NCBI GenBank assembly: GCA_034434015.1
Contig: DAOUAB010000059.1
Span: 32,562 to 96,561 of the forward strand
Length of the DNA stretch: 64,000 nt
Direction of reading: 5' to 3'
From: SpSt-583 sp034434015
Lineage (GTDB): Bacteria > Chloroflexota > Anaerolineae > Anaerolineales > UBA6663
A model generated the notes under the pieces. The model saw only the letters and a program-made list of their open reading frames with translations. It ran no database searches and had not been told where the DNA came from. The position numbers and the translations under genes were made by a program. This document shows positions 7,746 to 16,725 of this stretch, piece by piece; within the stretch, counting starts at the first letter, position 1, and the number at the start of each line of letters is the position of its first letter.

Positions 7746-8936
7746 TCACTCCGCCAGATTGTCGGCCAGGGCCTGCGCCAGCGCGCGGGCCAGGGCCAGG
7801 TTGTCGGCCAGGGCGGCCTGCCGATCGGCCTCCGCCGAGAGCGGCGGCGACTGCAATTGCACCGTGGCCACGTAGCGGCCGACGACGAAGCTGATCTCGG
7901 TGACGGCGATGGACGCGCCGTCGGCGCTGGTCATCACCTGGCTCCACGCCCGGCTGCTTTCACCCACGCTCGGCGGGGACGAGAGCTCCGCGGCGCCCGG
8001 CAGACCGATCATGGCCCGCAGACCGCGCGGCGCCGCCGAGGCCTGGCGGTAGGCTGAGATCTGCTGGAACAACGCCGAGCCCGCCACCTGGTCGAACTCC
8101 TCCGCGTTCACGGGCTTCACCATGTAAAGCTGATAGCCGGCGATCCGGCCGAGCTGGTTGAGGGTGGCGCGGGCGCCCTCGCTGAAATCGGAATTCAAGG
8201 TCCAACCGCCGAGATACTGGTCGCTGATGATCCAGCGTTCGCCCAGGGCCGGGTCCAGGGCCGCAAGCTGCGTCTGGCCGAGGAGCCGGGCGCGCAGGTC
8301 CGGCAGACCCGCCTTCAGCAGGTCGCGCAGGGCGGCGGGTTCGGCGCCGGCCTTGAGTTTGTCCGCCACCCGCTGCGCGTAGCGCAGCGGCTCGTCCGGA
8401 CCGGGCAGGACGTCGGCGGACCCGAACATCGTCACCGAGCCGACGGCGTTCCGGTAGCGGAAGTCCACCCGATACAGGCCCTGGTCCACGTCGATGTCCG
8501 GCGGCGTGTAGCGCCACACCTGGCTCTGCTCGCCGACGGCCGACGCATCCACGCGCTCCCAATCGGCGCCCGGGCTCTCGATGTCCATGCCGGCCTGGGC
8601 GTCGGCGACGGTGCGATAGAGCAGGATCTGCAGCGTGAAATCCACATAGTCCGAGTCTTCCGGCGGCGTGTAGCGGGCCGTGTACAACTGTTCAACGTTG
8701 TGCAGGCTGCCGGCCGGGACCGTGTCGGTGACGACCGGCGCGGCCGGGTCAACGTCCGGCGGCCGGGACAGATCCACGGCGGTCTGCAGGGTCTGGTCGG
8801 TCAACGCCCAGCCGGCCGGCAGGTCGGCGGTGGTCAACTGGTAATCCCAGGCGTCGCCCAGCACCAGCGCGGGGGCCGGCGCGGCGCAGCCGGCCAGGAC
8901 GAACAGGCAGAAAACAAGCAGGAGGTTTCGTTTCAT
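7746..8936 (-). CDS. Predicted lipoprotein of unknown function
   Basis: 396 residues from the ATG at 8936 (MKRNLLLVFCLFVLAGCAAP). A signal peptide with lipobox LAGC predicts export and lipid attachment. The mature part has no family I recognise; it is mixed alpha/beta with aromatic-rich stretches (WERVDASAVGEQSQVWRYTP, YVDFTLQILLYR). It lies inside the HMG-CoA synthase/thiolase/DUF35 operon, five bases before the thiolase start, which is unexpected for cytosolic CoA enzymes. An ATG at 8948 would add four residues. Confidence 0.75.
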   Translation of the reverse strand: MKRNLLLVFCLFVLAGCAAPAPALVLGDAWDYQLTTADLPAGWALTDQTLQTAVDLSRPPDVDPAAPVVTDTVPAGSLHNVEQLYTARYTPPEDSDYVDFTLQILLYRTVADAQAGMDIESPGADWERVDASAVGEQSQVWRYTPPDIDVDQGLYRVDFRYRNAVGSVTMFGSADVLPGPDEPLRYAQRVADKLKAGAEPAALRDLLKAGLPDLRARLLGQTQLAALDPALGERWIISDQYLGGWTLNSDFSEGARATLNQLGRIAGYQLYMVKPVNAEEFDQVAGSALFQQISAYRQASAAPRGLRAMIGLPGAAELSSPPSVGESSRAWSQVMTSADGASIAVTEISFVVGRYVATVQLQSPPLSAEADRQAALADNLALARALAQALADNLAE

Positions 8937-9019
8937 ACGCAGGCGCAATGAGATTGCGCGGCGGGGGCGTGAAGCGCTGTCCGCGCCTGGCGCGCCGCCG
9001 CGCGGCGAGAGAGGCGGGG

Positions 9020-10093
9020 TTATTTCATCACCAGCTTGCCGCGCAGCCGCGCGTACACGGCGTAGTCGATCTCGGTCCGGCGGGCGATGTAGTCGCGCGT
9101 CTGCGGGGCGCGGGCGCGCGCCGCGGTGATCCGGTCCGTGACCTGCAGGCCGAAGGCGTCGGAGCCGGCGCCTGAGCCGAAGGAGACCAGCAGCACGCGG
9201 TCCCCGGGCTGGGCCTCGTCCAGCACGGCCGTCAACCCGATCATGGCGCTGCCGGCGTAGGTATTGCCGATCTCGCCGACCAGCAGCCCGGTCTTGATCT
9301 GCTCGTCTTTGAAGCCGAGGGTCTTGGCCGCCTTCTGCGGGAACTTGACGTTGGGCTGGTGCAGGACCACGTACCTGTAGTCGCCCGGTTGCGTGCCGGC
9401 CAGCTCCATGTACCGGCTGGCGGCGGTGGTGATGTGCTTGAAGTAGGCCGGCTCGCCCGTGAAGCGCTGGCCGTGCTCCGGGTACTTCTCATATTGCCGG
9501 CGCCAGAAATCGGGCGTGTCGGTGACGAACGAGTACGAGCCGTCGAAGACCGCCAGCGCCTCGTCGGCCGGGCCGAGCAGATAAGCGGCGCCGCCCGCGC
9601 CGGCCGTGTACTCCAGCGCGTCGCCGGGCCGGCCCTGGGCGGTGTCCATGCCGATGGCCAGGGCGTAATCGGCCATGCCCGAGCCGACAAAGCCAATGCC
9701 GGCCTGCATGGCCTCGGTGCCGGCCTTGCACGCGAATTGCCAGTCGGCGGCCTGGGTGTTGGGCACCGCGCCGATAGCCTCAGCGACGATGGTCGCTGTG
9801 GGCTTGACGGCGTACGGATGGCTTTCGCTGCCCACCCAGACCGCGCGGATGCGGCTCGGATCAATCCCGGCCCGCTTCAGGGCGTTGCGGGCCGCCTCGA
9901 TGGACATGGTCGCCACATCCTCGTCCAGGCCCGGCACGGCCTTTTCCTTGATGGGCAGGGCGCTCGTCCCCTCCGTCCAGACGCGCGCCACTTCTCTGGC
10001 CGGCAGCCGGTAGCGGGGAACATAGGCCCCATAGCCAACGATGCCGACCGGCCGGGCCGGGCGCATTAGTTTTGGCGCATGATCGTGGTCCAT
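9020..10093 (-). CDS. Hydroxymethylglutaryl-CoA synthase, archaeal type
   Basis: 357 residues. It should condense acetyl-CoA with acetoacetyl-CoA to HMG-CoA, the committed start of the mevalonate route. The catalytic Cys122 is present in FACKAGTEAMQAG, the His in VVLHQPNVKFPQKAAK, and the glycine-rich end in SFGSGAGSDAFG. These features, and the DUF35 and thiolase genes downstream, match the archaeal enzyme rather than the long bacterial/eukaryotic one. The ATG at 10093 follows GAGGGAG. Chloroflexota are known to use mevalonate-type isoprenoid synthesis. Confidence 0.92.
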   Translation of the reverse strand: MDHDHAPKLMRPARPVGIVGYGAYVPRYRLPAREVARVWTEGTSALPIKEKAVPGLDEDVATMSIEAARNALKRAGIDPSRIRAVWVGSESHPYAVKPTATIVAEAIGAVPNTQAADWQFACKAGTEAMQAGIGFVGSGMADYALAIGMDTAQGRPGDALEYTAGAGGAAYLLGPADEALAVFDGSYSFVTDTPDFWRRQYEKYPEHGQRFTGEPAYFKHITTAASRYMELAGTQPGDYRYVVLHQPNVKFPQKAAKTLGFKDEQIKTGLLVGEIGNTYAGSAMIGLTAVLDEAQPGDRVLLVSFGSGAGSDAFGLQVTDRITAARARAPQTRDYIARRTEIDYAVYARLRGKLVMK

Positions 10094-10164
10094 TATGAAA
10101 ACTCCCTCGGTGACAACAGAGTGAATTTTATCATCAGCGGCCTGGCAAAAGCTCTCAGGAGCGA

Positions 10165-11286
10165 TCACTCGAATTGTAACCGGCCGCCCAGCAGGGCTTG
10201 CGGTTTCCAGGGCCGGGCGCGGTCGCTGGACCAGGGGGCCGGCGGCGCGCTGACCAGGGTGCACAGCGCCAGGAGGGTGGCGTCGTAGTTCACGCGCCAG
10301 CCGGCGAAGTCGGACCAGGCCTGGTCCAGGTCCGGCTTGAGCGGCAGGCCGGCGGCGCGCAGACGTTCCACCGCGTCGTCGAACTCGGCGCGCGTGAGGC
10401 TGATGGGCTGGGCCGGGAAATGTGGATCGGGGTGATAGGGGAGGCCGAAGAAATCGCAAATGTGGCGCAGGGCCAGGTAGCCGGCGCGGATGCACAAAGC
10501 AGCCTGCGGGTTCGGCGGGTGGCCCAGCGTGGATTGGTACAATGCAGCGGCATCCAGGATCGCGCCGGCCGCCGTGATCCAGGAGTGATGCGGCTGAGGC
10601 GAGCGGAAGAAGGCCAGCACCGGCAGGGAAGTGTGCGTCTCGTCCAGTTGCGAGAACCAGATCTCCCACTCGCGCCACAGGTCGTTGAAGTGGTCCATGC
10701 GGCCGAGCGGGAAGGCCAGTTCGAACATATACACAGCCGAGGGCGGCGAGCCTGCCCGCGTCTCCAGCAGGTTGACAAGCGTCTCGCGCGCGGAGAAAGC
10801 CGAGTAGATGGTGGGCAGGTAAGAGATGAGCAGGGCGGCCAGCGTCATGCCGAACGCAGCCTCGGAGAAGGACAGCGCCGCGATCAGCGGAGTCTGGGTG
10901 GGCGGGACGAAGCCGAGCGTCAGCAAGGTGGAGCCGCTCTCCAGGAAAGCGTCAAAGAAAGGCCGGACGCCCAGCGCCCAGAAGAGGCACGCGTAGCCCA
11001 GGCACACCAGCGTCAGCAGCGCCATGGGCAGGACGAGCAGGCTGACGGGCGCGTACATGGCCAGCGCCGCGTCCTGGGCCGCAAAGGACCGCGCTCGTTT
11101 CACCCGCAGATGAAACGCCAGGCGCACCGCCCGGAAGATAGAGCGCGTGATCCGGTCCGGCGCCGAGCGTGGCAGCACGAAGGTCCGCAGGGCGGAGACC
11201 ACGGCGCTGTAGATCAGCCAGACGCCAAGGCCGACCGCCAGGGCGCGCAGAGCGAGGTCGAGGGGGGTGAGGGGCGCATTGGTCAT
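10165..11286 (-). CDS. Membrane protein with a channel-like pore loop
   Basis: 373 residues. Hydrophobic segments lie near 14-34, 75-110 and 133-165, followed by a soluble C-terminal half. Between segments, residues 118-126 read GSTLLTLGF, resembling the pore helix and selectivity filter of K+ channels (T-x-G-[YF]-G), though the final Gly is replaced by Val. I therefore call it only channel-like. The soluble part (about 170-373) has no motif I recognise. It is divergent from the solute-binding protein gene at 11430. Confidence 0.55.
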   Translation of the reverse strand: MTNAPLTPLDLALRALAVGLGVWLIYSAVVSALRTFVLPRSAPDRITRSIFRAVRLAFHLRVKRARSFAAQDAALAMYAPVSLLVLPMALLTLVCLGYACLFWALGVRPFFDAFLESGSTLLTLGFVPPTQTPLIAALSFSEAAFGMTLAALLISYLPTIYSAFSARETLVNLLETRAGSPPSAVYMFELAFPLGRMDHFNDLWREWEIWFSQLDETHTSLPVLAFFRSPQPHHSWITAAGAILDAAALYQSTLGHPPNPQAALCIRAGYLALRHICDFFGLPYHPDPHFPAQPISLTRAEFDDAVERLRAAGLPLKPDLDQAWSDFAGWRVNYDATLLALCTLVSAPPAPWSSDRARPWKPQALLGGRLQFE

Positions 11287-11429
11287 GACGGAACTTAAGG
11301 TAAGATGGGCGGGGTCCAGGAGTGACTATACCGCCCCTGGCGGTTTTCGTCCCCTGCCGGAAACGGCAGCCTGGTTGCCCGCCTGGACAACGCCGTTGGC
11401 CGATGGGAACCATAGCTCTGCCCACGGAT

Positions 11430-12587
11430 ATGCGCTCTCGCCTGGCCTGTTCCGCCGGGTTGATGGCGGTCTGGCTGGCGGGCGCGCTGCTGGCCGGCGC
11501 CTGCGCGGCGCCCGCGCCGGTCCGCCTGGGTTTCGCCGGGGAGCTGACCGGGAACCAGTCCGACCTGGGCATCGAAGGGCGCGATGGCGCGCTGCTGGCC
11601 GTGGCTGACCTCAACGCCGCCGGCGGCGTCGCCGGCCGGCCCCTGGAATTAATCGTGCGCGACGACCTGGGGACGCCCGAAGGCGCGGCCGCCGCCGACC
11701 GCGCCCTGATCGCCGAAGGCGTCGTCGCCATCCTCGGCCACATGACCAGCAGCCAGACGCTGGCCGGCCTGGCCGTTACCGAACCGGCCGGCGTGGTGAT
11801 GTTCAGCCCCACCACCTCCACACCCGCGCTGAGCGGCCGCGACGATCTCTTCTTCCGCGTCATCACGCCGACCCCGGACCTGGCCTCCGCCCTCAGCCGC
11901 TACGCGGCGGACGTCGCCGGCCTGCGCCGGGTGGCGATCGTGCTGGACCTCGACAACGCCGGTTACACGCTGCCCTTCGCCGAAGCCTTCAGCGCCGATC
12001 TGCAGACGCGCGGCGGCCAGGTGGTCCGGCGGCTGGAGATCTCGTCAGCGGAGAACCCGGACTTCGCCGCCGTGGCCCGGGAACTGCAGGCCGCCGAACC
12101 GGACGGGGTCCTGCTGGTGTTGTCGGCGGTGGACGCGGCCCTGTTTGCCCAGCAGGCCCGGCTCGCCGGCTGGGCGGTCCCGCTGGTGGCGGCGCCCTGG
12201 GCGCAGACGGAGACGCTGTTGCGGACCGGCGGCGGCGCGGTGGAAGGGATGGTCCTCAGCGCGCCGTATGACCTGGTGCGCGAGGCGCCCGCTTTGCGCG
12301 ATTTCCAGAGTCGTTACACGGAGCGTTTCGGGCGCGCGCCGGGCTTCGCGGCTGCCCTGGCCTACGAAAGCGTGCACGTCCTGGCGGCGGCGCTGCAACG
12401 CACCGGCGGGGCGGCGGCCGGCCTGGCCGAAGCCCTGAGCCAGGGCGACCGGGTGACCGTCCTGGGCGGCGAGCTGGCGCTGGATACGCACGGCGACGTC
12501 GTGCGGCCGGTGCCGCTCGTCGTGGTCCAGGCCGGCGCCTTCCGCTCGCTGGAGGCGCTCACGCCGACGACGCCCGGCAGCCCCTGA
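11430..12587 (+). CDS. ABC-type branched-chain-like substrate-binding lipoprotein
   Basis: 385 residues from the ATG at 11430 (MRSRLACSAGLMAVWLAGAL), with lipobox LAGAC. The body is a type I periplasmic-binding fold of the LivJ family (IRLGF-like start VRLGFAGELTG, LIVRDDLGTPEGAAAADRALI, VVAILGHMTSSQTLA, VMFSPTTSTPALS). No permease or ATPase gene of that transporter class is nearby. Instead it lies 12 bases before a large sensor with an HD-GYP output, so it may supply a ligand to that sensor. Earlier in-frame starts (11322, 11403) are possible. Confidence 0.82.
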   Translation: MRSRLACSAGLMAVWLAGALLAGACAAPAPVRLGFAGELTGNQSDLGIEGRDGALLAVADLNAAGGVAGRPLELIVRDDLGTPEGAAAADRALIAEGVVAILGHMTSSQTLAGLAVTEPAGVVMFSPTTSTPALSGRDDLFFRVITPTPDLASALSRYAADVAGLRRVAIVLDLDNAGYTLPFAEAFSADLQTRGGQVVRRLEISSAENPDFAAVARELQAAEPDGVLLVLSAVDAALFAQQARLAGWAVPLVAAPWAQTETLLRTGGGAVEGMVLSAPYDLVREAPALRDFQSRYTERFGRAPGFAAALAYESVHVLAAALQRTGGAAAGLAEALSQGDRVTVLGGELALDTHGDVVRPVPLVVVQAGAFRSLEALTPTTPGSP

Positions 12588-12599
12588 GACCGTCCCGGC

Positions 12600-15500
12600 A
12601 TGTCCGCCTCCTCGACTGGCTCTCTCCTGAAGGTGCTGGCGCGGCTTATCGCCGTGCGCCTCGTGCTGCCGTTTTTCGGGCTCCTGCTGGCCTTGAGCGC
12701 GTTGACCCTGTACGTGCGCGGCCAGTCGATCGCGGCCGAGCGCGGCGCCGCCGCGCGCGAGGTGGCCGCCGCCGCCGCGCGCCATGTGGCGTTTGCGCGC
12801 GAGTGGCTGCAGATCGCGGCCGACGGCGGCGGCGACTATGTCGAGCGGTACTTCGACGCCGGCCGGCGCAGCCTGCCTTACTTCGACGTCGTCCATCAGG
12901 TGGATGCGGCCGGCCGCCTGGTGCGGTCCAGCCCGCCCGACCCGCGCTTCCCGGCCAGCTTTGATCTGTCCAACGAGCCCTTCGTCCGCGACGCCGGCCC
13001 GGAGCCGATCTTGTTCGCGCCGTTCATCTCGCCGCGCACCGGCCGCCCGACGGCTTATCTGGCGCTGCGCCAGGCCGATGGCTCGGTGCTGGCCGGCGAA
13101 CTGAACCTGGAATGGCTGCAGAGCCAGGTGCAGGCGAGCGCCGCGCCTGGGACCGCGGCTTTCGTGGTGGATCGGACCGGCCGATTGCTGGCCCACCCGC
13201 GCTTTGACCTGGTACAGCAGCAGCAGAATGTCGGCGACCTGGCCGTCGTGCGGGCCGGCCGCCTGGGGCCGGCGACGCGCCTGTACTTCTCCGGGCCGCG
13301 CCTCGTGCAGGGCAGCGTGGTCCCGGTGCCGGGCACGGACTGGGTGGCGGTCAGCGAGATTGACGTGTGGACCGCCTACGGCGGCTCCCTGGCCGGCCTG
13401 AGCGCGATCCTGGCGCTGGCGCTGGCCCTCTGGCTGGGGCTTCTGCGCGGCCTGCGGCTGCATCTGCGTCAGGAGGTGGCGGCGCCTCTCGAACGCCTCA
13501 ACCAGGGCGCTCGCGCCCTGGCCGCCGGCAGTCTCACCGGGCCGGCTTTCCGTCAGTCCACGCGCTATGCCTTTGAGGAGGTCCAGGAACTGGCCGAGAG
13601 CTTCACGCGCATGGACGCCGCCATCCAGGCCCGCCAGGCGTCGCTGGAGGAGCGCGAGGCGCAATACCGGGCCTTGTTTGAGGGCGCGCCGGAGGCCATC
13701 CTCGTCTGCGAGGCCGAGACGGGCCGGATCGTGGACGCCAATCCCAACGCCGAGCGGCTTTTCGGCCTGCCGCGCGCCGCGCTGTTGGAAACCACGCTCG
13801 AGCAGTTGAGCCCGGAACGCCAGCCGGATGGCCGGCGTTCGGCGGACGCCGGCGCCGCTTACCAGGCGCAGGTGCTGGCCGGCGGGACGCCGCGCTTCGA
13901 GTGGCAGCACCGCGGCGCCGACGGCCGCGCGCTGGTGTGCGAGGTGTCTCTGGCGCGCCTTCCGGCCGCCGATCGGGCGCTGATCCGCGTCAGCCTGATT
14001 GACATCGCCGAGCGCAAGCGGGCCCAGGCTGCCCTGGCCGAATCGGAGCAGCGCCTGGCCGCGATCTTCCGTGAGATGTCGTCGGCCATCGTGGTCTCCG
14101 CGCTGGACGACGACTGCATCCTGGAAGTGAACGACGCCTTTGTGCGGCTCTCCGGCCATCCCCGCGAGGCCGCCCTCGGGCGCACCACGGTGGAACTGGG
14201 CCTGATCTCGGCCAAGGACCGCGAGCGCCTCATCGCCGAACTGCGCGAACACGGCGCCGCGCGCGGCGCCGAATGGACGTTGCGCAATCGCTCGGGCCAG
14301 GTCATCACCGGCCTGGCCTCCGCCTCGGCCATCACGATCAACGGCCGGCCGTGCCTCCTGACCCTGCTGACCGACATCACCGACCTGCGCCGGGCGGAGG
14401 CGCAATTGCGTCAGCTGTCGCGGGCGGTGGAACAGAACCCGGCCTCGATCATCATCACCGACCCGTCCGGCGCTATCGAGTACGTCAACCCCCGTTTCGA
14501 GGTGGTCACCGGTTACACGCTGGCGGAGGTGCGCGGTCAGAATCCGCGCCTGTTGCGCTCCGGCGAAACGCCGCCCGAGGTCTACCAGCAGCTCTGGGAG
14601 ACCATCGCGGCCGGCCGTGAATGGCGTGGGGAGTTTCACAATCGCAAGAAAAGCGGCGAGCTGTTCTGGGAGTCGGCCTCGATCTCGGCCATCACCGACG
14701 CCGCCGGCCGGATCACGCACTACGTCGCCGTCAAGGAGGACATCACCGAGCGCAAGCAGCGCGAGCGCGAGATGGAGACCCTGGTGCGCTTCAGCGCCAG
14801 CCTGCGGGCGGCGGCCTCGCGGGCGGAGATGCTGGCCATCATCCTGGACGAGGTGCTCGACCTGCTGGACGTCGAAGCGGCCGTGTTGATCATGCCGGAC
14901 CCGCGCGGCGACCAGTTGGAGGTGGTGTCGGCGCGCGGCGCCTGGTCCGACTACGCCGGCCAGCGCCTGCCGCTGGCGGGCAGCCTGTCCGAGCGCCTGA
15001 TGCACGAAGGGCTGGTGTACTGGAGCGATCGGCCGTTCACGGACCTGACGCCGGAGCAGGCCGACCGCTTCGGGACGATGCGGATCACGGCCGGCGCACC
15101 GCTGACGGTGCAGGCCCAGCTGGCCGGGGCTTTGTGGGTCGGCCGACGGGAACGCGGCCTGACGGCCAGCGAGGTGCGCCTGCTCGCCACCATCGCCGAG
15201 ACCGCGGCCAACGCCCTGATGCGGGCCGACCTGCACGAGCAGACCGCGCGCCGCGCCGAACGCCTGGCCGTCCTGCACCTGATCGACACCGCCATCAACG
15301 AGAGCCAAGACTTGCAGGCGACGTTGAGGGTGTTCCTGGGACACCTGGTGACTCAACTGGCCGTGGACGCCGCCGCCGTGTTGTTGTTCGACCCGGCCCG
15401 CCAGGTGCTGAACTACGCCGCCGGCTGGGGTTTCCGGACCACGGCGATCGAGGAGACCCTCCTGCGCCTGAACGAGACGGCGGCCGGCCGCGCGGCCATG

Positions 15501-16343
15501 CAGCGGCAACCGGTCCGGGTGACGGACCTCTCGGCGGACGACGATTCGGACCGGCTGGCCCTACTGGGCAGCGAGGCGTTCCGCGCCTACTTCGCCCTGC
15601 CGCTGGTGACCAAGGGCACGCTGAAGGGCGTGCTGGAAGTCTTCCACCGCCAGCCGCTGGACCCGGACCGCGACTGGCTCGATTTCCTGGAGGCCCTGGG
15701 AGCGCAGGCGGCCCTGGCGATCGACAACGCCCGCCTGTTCGAGGACTTGCAGCGCTCCAACCAGCAGCTGGCCGCGGCCTACGACGCCACCATCGAGGGC
15801 TGGTCGCGCGCCCTGGACCTGCGCGACCGGGAGACCGAGGGTCACACCCAGCGCGTGACGGCGATGACGCTGCGTTTGGCGCGCGCCCTGGGCGTGCCGG
15901 AGGCCGACTTGGAGCATATCCGGCGCGGCGCGCTGCTGCACGACATCGGCAAGATGGGCGTGCCGGACCGCATCCTGCTCAAACCCGGTCCGCTGACGGA
16001 CGACGAATGGGTGATTATGCGCCAGCACCCCCTGCTGGCGGTGGATATGCTCGGCCCGGTCGAATATCTTCGCCCGGCGCTGGAGATCCCGTATTGCCAT
16101 CACGAGCGCTGGGACGGCGCCGGTTACCCCAGCGGGCTGCGCGGAGAAGCCATCCCCAGGGCGGCGCGCATCTTCGCCGTGGTCGATGTCTGGGACGCGC
16201 TGCGGTCGGACCGCCCCTACCGGCCGCGCTGGAGCCGGGCCGAGGCGCGCGAGCACATCGCGCGCGGCGCCGGGTCGCATTTCGATCCGGAGGTCGCCCG
16301 GGTCTTTTTGGAGCTGGAGGCCGACGGGGCGTTCGAATTCTAA
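12600..16343 (+). CDS. Cache-HAMP-PAS-PAS-PAS-GAF-GAF-HD-GYP signalling protein
   Basis: 1247 residues: TM1 (about 19-38), extracytoplasmic dCache-like domain (60-255), TM2 (262-285), HAMP (285-345), three PAS domains (about 350-723), two GAF domains (730-1050) and a C-terminal HD-GYP domain. The HD pair is H1114-D1115 in LLHDIGKMGVPD, and the GYP motif is HHERWDGAGYP at 1167-1177 followed by GLRGE. HD-GYP domains hydrolyse cyclic di-GMP, so this is a predicted multi-input phosphodiesterase. It is preceded by a solute-binding lipoprotein gene, probably its co-sensor. Confidence 0.9.
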   Translation: MSASSTGSLLKVLARLIAVRLVLPFFGLLLALSALTLYVRGQSIAAERGAAAREVAAAAARHVAFAREWLQIAADGGGDYVERYFDAGRRSLPYFDVVHQVDAAGRLVRSSPPDPRFPASFDLSNEPFVRDAGPEPILFAPFISPRTGRPTAYLALRQADGSVLAGELNLEWLQSQVQASAAPGTAAFVVDRTGRLLAHPRFDLVQQQQNVGDLAVVRAGRLGPATRLYFSGPRLVQGSVVPVPGTDWVAVSEIDVWTAYGGSLAGLSAILALALALWLGLLRGLRLHLRQEVAAPLERLNQGARALAAGSLTGPAFRQSTRYAFEEVQELAESFTRMDAAIQARQASLEEREAQYRALFEGAPEAILVCEAETGRIVDANPNAERLFGLPRAALLETTLEQLSPERQPDGRRSADAGAAYQAQVLAGGTPRFEWQHRGADGRALVCEVSLARLPAADRALIRVSLIDIAERKRAQAALAESEQRLAAIFREMSSAIVVSALDDDCILEVNDAFVRLSGHPREAALGRTTVELGLISAKDRERLIAELREHGAARGAEWTLRNRSGQVITGLASASAITINGRPCLLTLLTDITDLRRAEAQLRQLSRAVEQNPASIIITDPSGAIEYVNPRFEVVTGYTLAEVRGQNPRLLRSGETPPEVYQQLWETIAAGREWRGEFHNRKKSGELFWESASISAITDAAGRITHYVAVKEDITERKQREREMETLVRFSASLRAAASRAEMLAIILDEVLDLLDVEAAVLIMPDPRGDQLEVVSARGAWSDYAGQRLPLAGSLSERLMHEGLVYWSDRPFTDLTPEQADRFGTMRITAGAPLTVQAQLAGALWVGRRERGLTASEVRLLATIAETAANALMRADLHEQTARRAERLAVLHLIDTAINESQDLQATLRVFLGHLVTQLAVDAAAVLLFDPARQVLNYAAGWGFRTTAIEETLLRLNETAAGRAAMQRQPVRVTDLSADDDSDRLALLGSEAFRAYFALPLVTKGTLKGVLEVFHRQPLDPDRDWLDFLEALGAQAALAIDNARLFEDLQRSNQQLAAAYDATIEGWSRALDLRDRETEGHTQRVTAMTLRLARALGVPEADLEHIRRGALLHDIGKMGVPDRILLKPGPLTDDEWVIMRQHPLLAVDMLGPVEYLRPALEIPYCHHERWDGAGYPSGLRGEAIPRAARIFAVVDVWDALRSDRPYRPRWSRAEAREHIARGAGSHFDPEVARVFLELEADGAFEF

Positions 16344-16354
16344 CATTATATTCC

Positions 16355-16384
16355 TTGACAAGAATATTCCTTTTGGGGTATATT
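16355..16384 (+). promoter_or_regulatory. Sigma-70-type promoter of arsR-SRPBCC pair
   Basis: TTGACA (16355-16360), 18 bases, TATATT (16379-16384). The start codon at 16390 is only six bases after the -10 box, so the transcript is probably leaderless. The stretch ATATTCCTT occurs twice here, at about 16348 and 16364, and may be the repressor's operator. Confidence 0.65.
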
Positions 16385-16389
16385 AGGGT

Positions 16390-16725
16390 ATGCTTCCCAT
16401 GTTGACGGCGTTGGCCGAGCCGAATCGCCTGCGGATCATCGAACTCCTGCGCGAGGGCCCTCGCCCGGTGGGGGAGATTGCCGCGCGGCTCCAGCTCCGC
16501 CAGCCACAGGTCTCCAAGCATCTCCGCGTGCTGAGTGACGCCGGGTTGGTCGAGGTGCACCCGTCCGCCCAACAGCGTATCTACCGGTTGCGGACCGAGC
16601 CGTTCCAGGCGCTCGATGCCTGGCTGGAGTCCTACCGCCAGCTCAAGGAAGCCAGCTACGACCGGCTGGAAGAGCATCTACAGGCGCTACAAGCTAAGGA
16701 GAAAGAACATGGCCGCACCGACTGA
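16390..16725 (+). CDS. ArsR-family transcriptional repressor
   Basis: 111 residues, a winged helix-turn-helix of the ArsR/SmtB type (LTALAEPNRLRIIELLREGPRPVGEIAARLQLRQPQVSKHLRVLSDAGLVEV). No metal-binding cysteines are visible. This subtype usually sits before an SRPBCC gene and represses the pair, and that is the arrangement here: the next gene overlaps by 17 bases. The ATG at 16390 is almost at the expected transcription start; a second ATG at 16399 is possible. Confidence 0.88.
   Translation: MLPMLTALAEPNRLRIIELLREGPRPVGEIAARLQLRQPQVSKHLRVLSDAGLVEVHPSAQQRIYRLRTEPFQALDAWLESYRQLKEASYDRLEEHLQALQAKEKEHGRTD

Noticed and set aside
12045..15509. A 1154-codon open frame on the minus strand
   Set aside because: It lies antisense to the HD-GYP protein, has low-complexity Arg/Gly/Gln-rich composition and no domain. 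It is a frame shadow of GC-rich codons.
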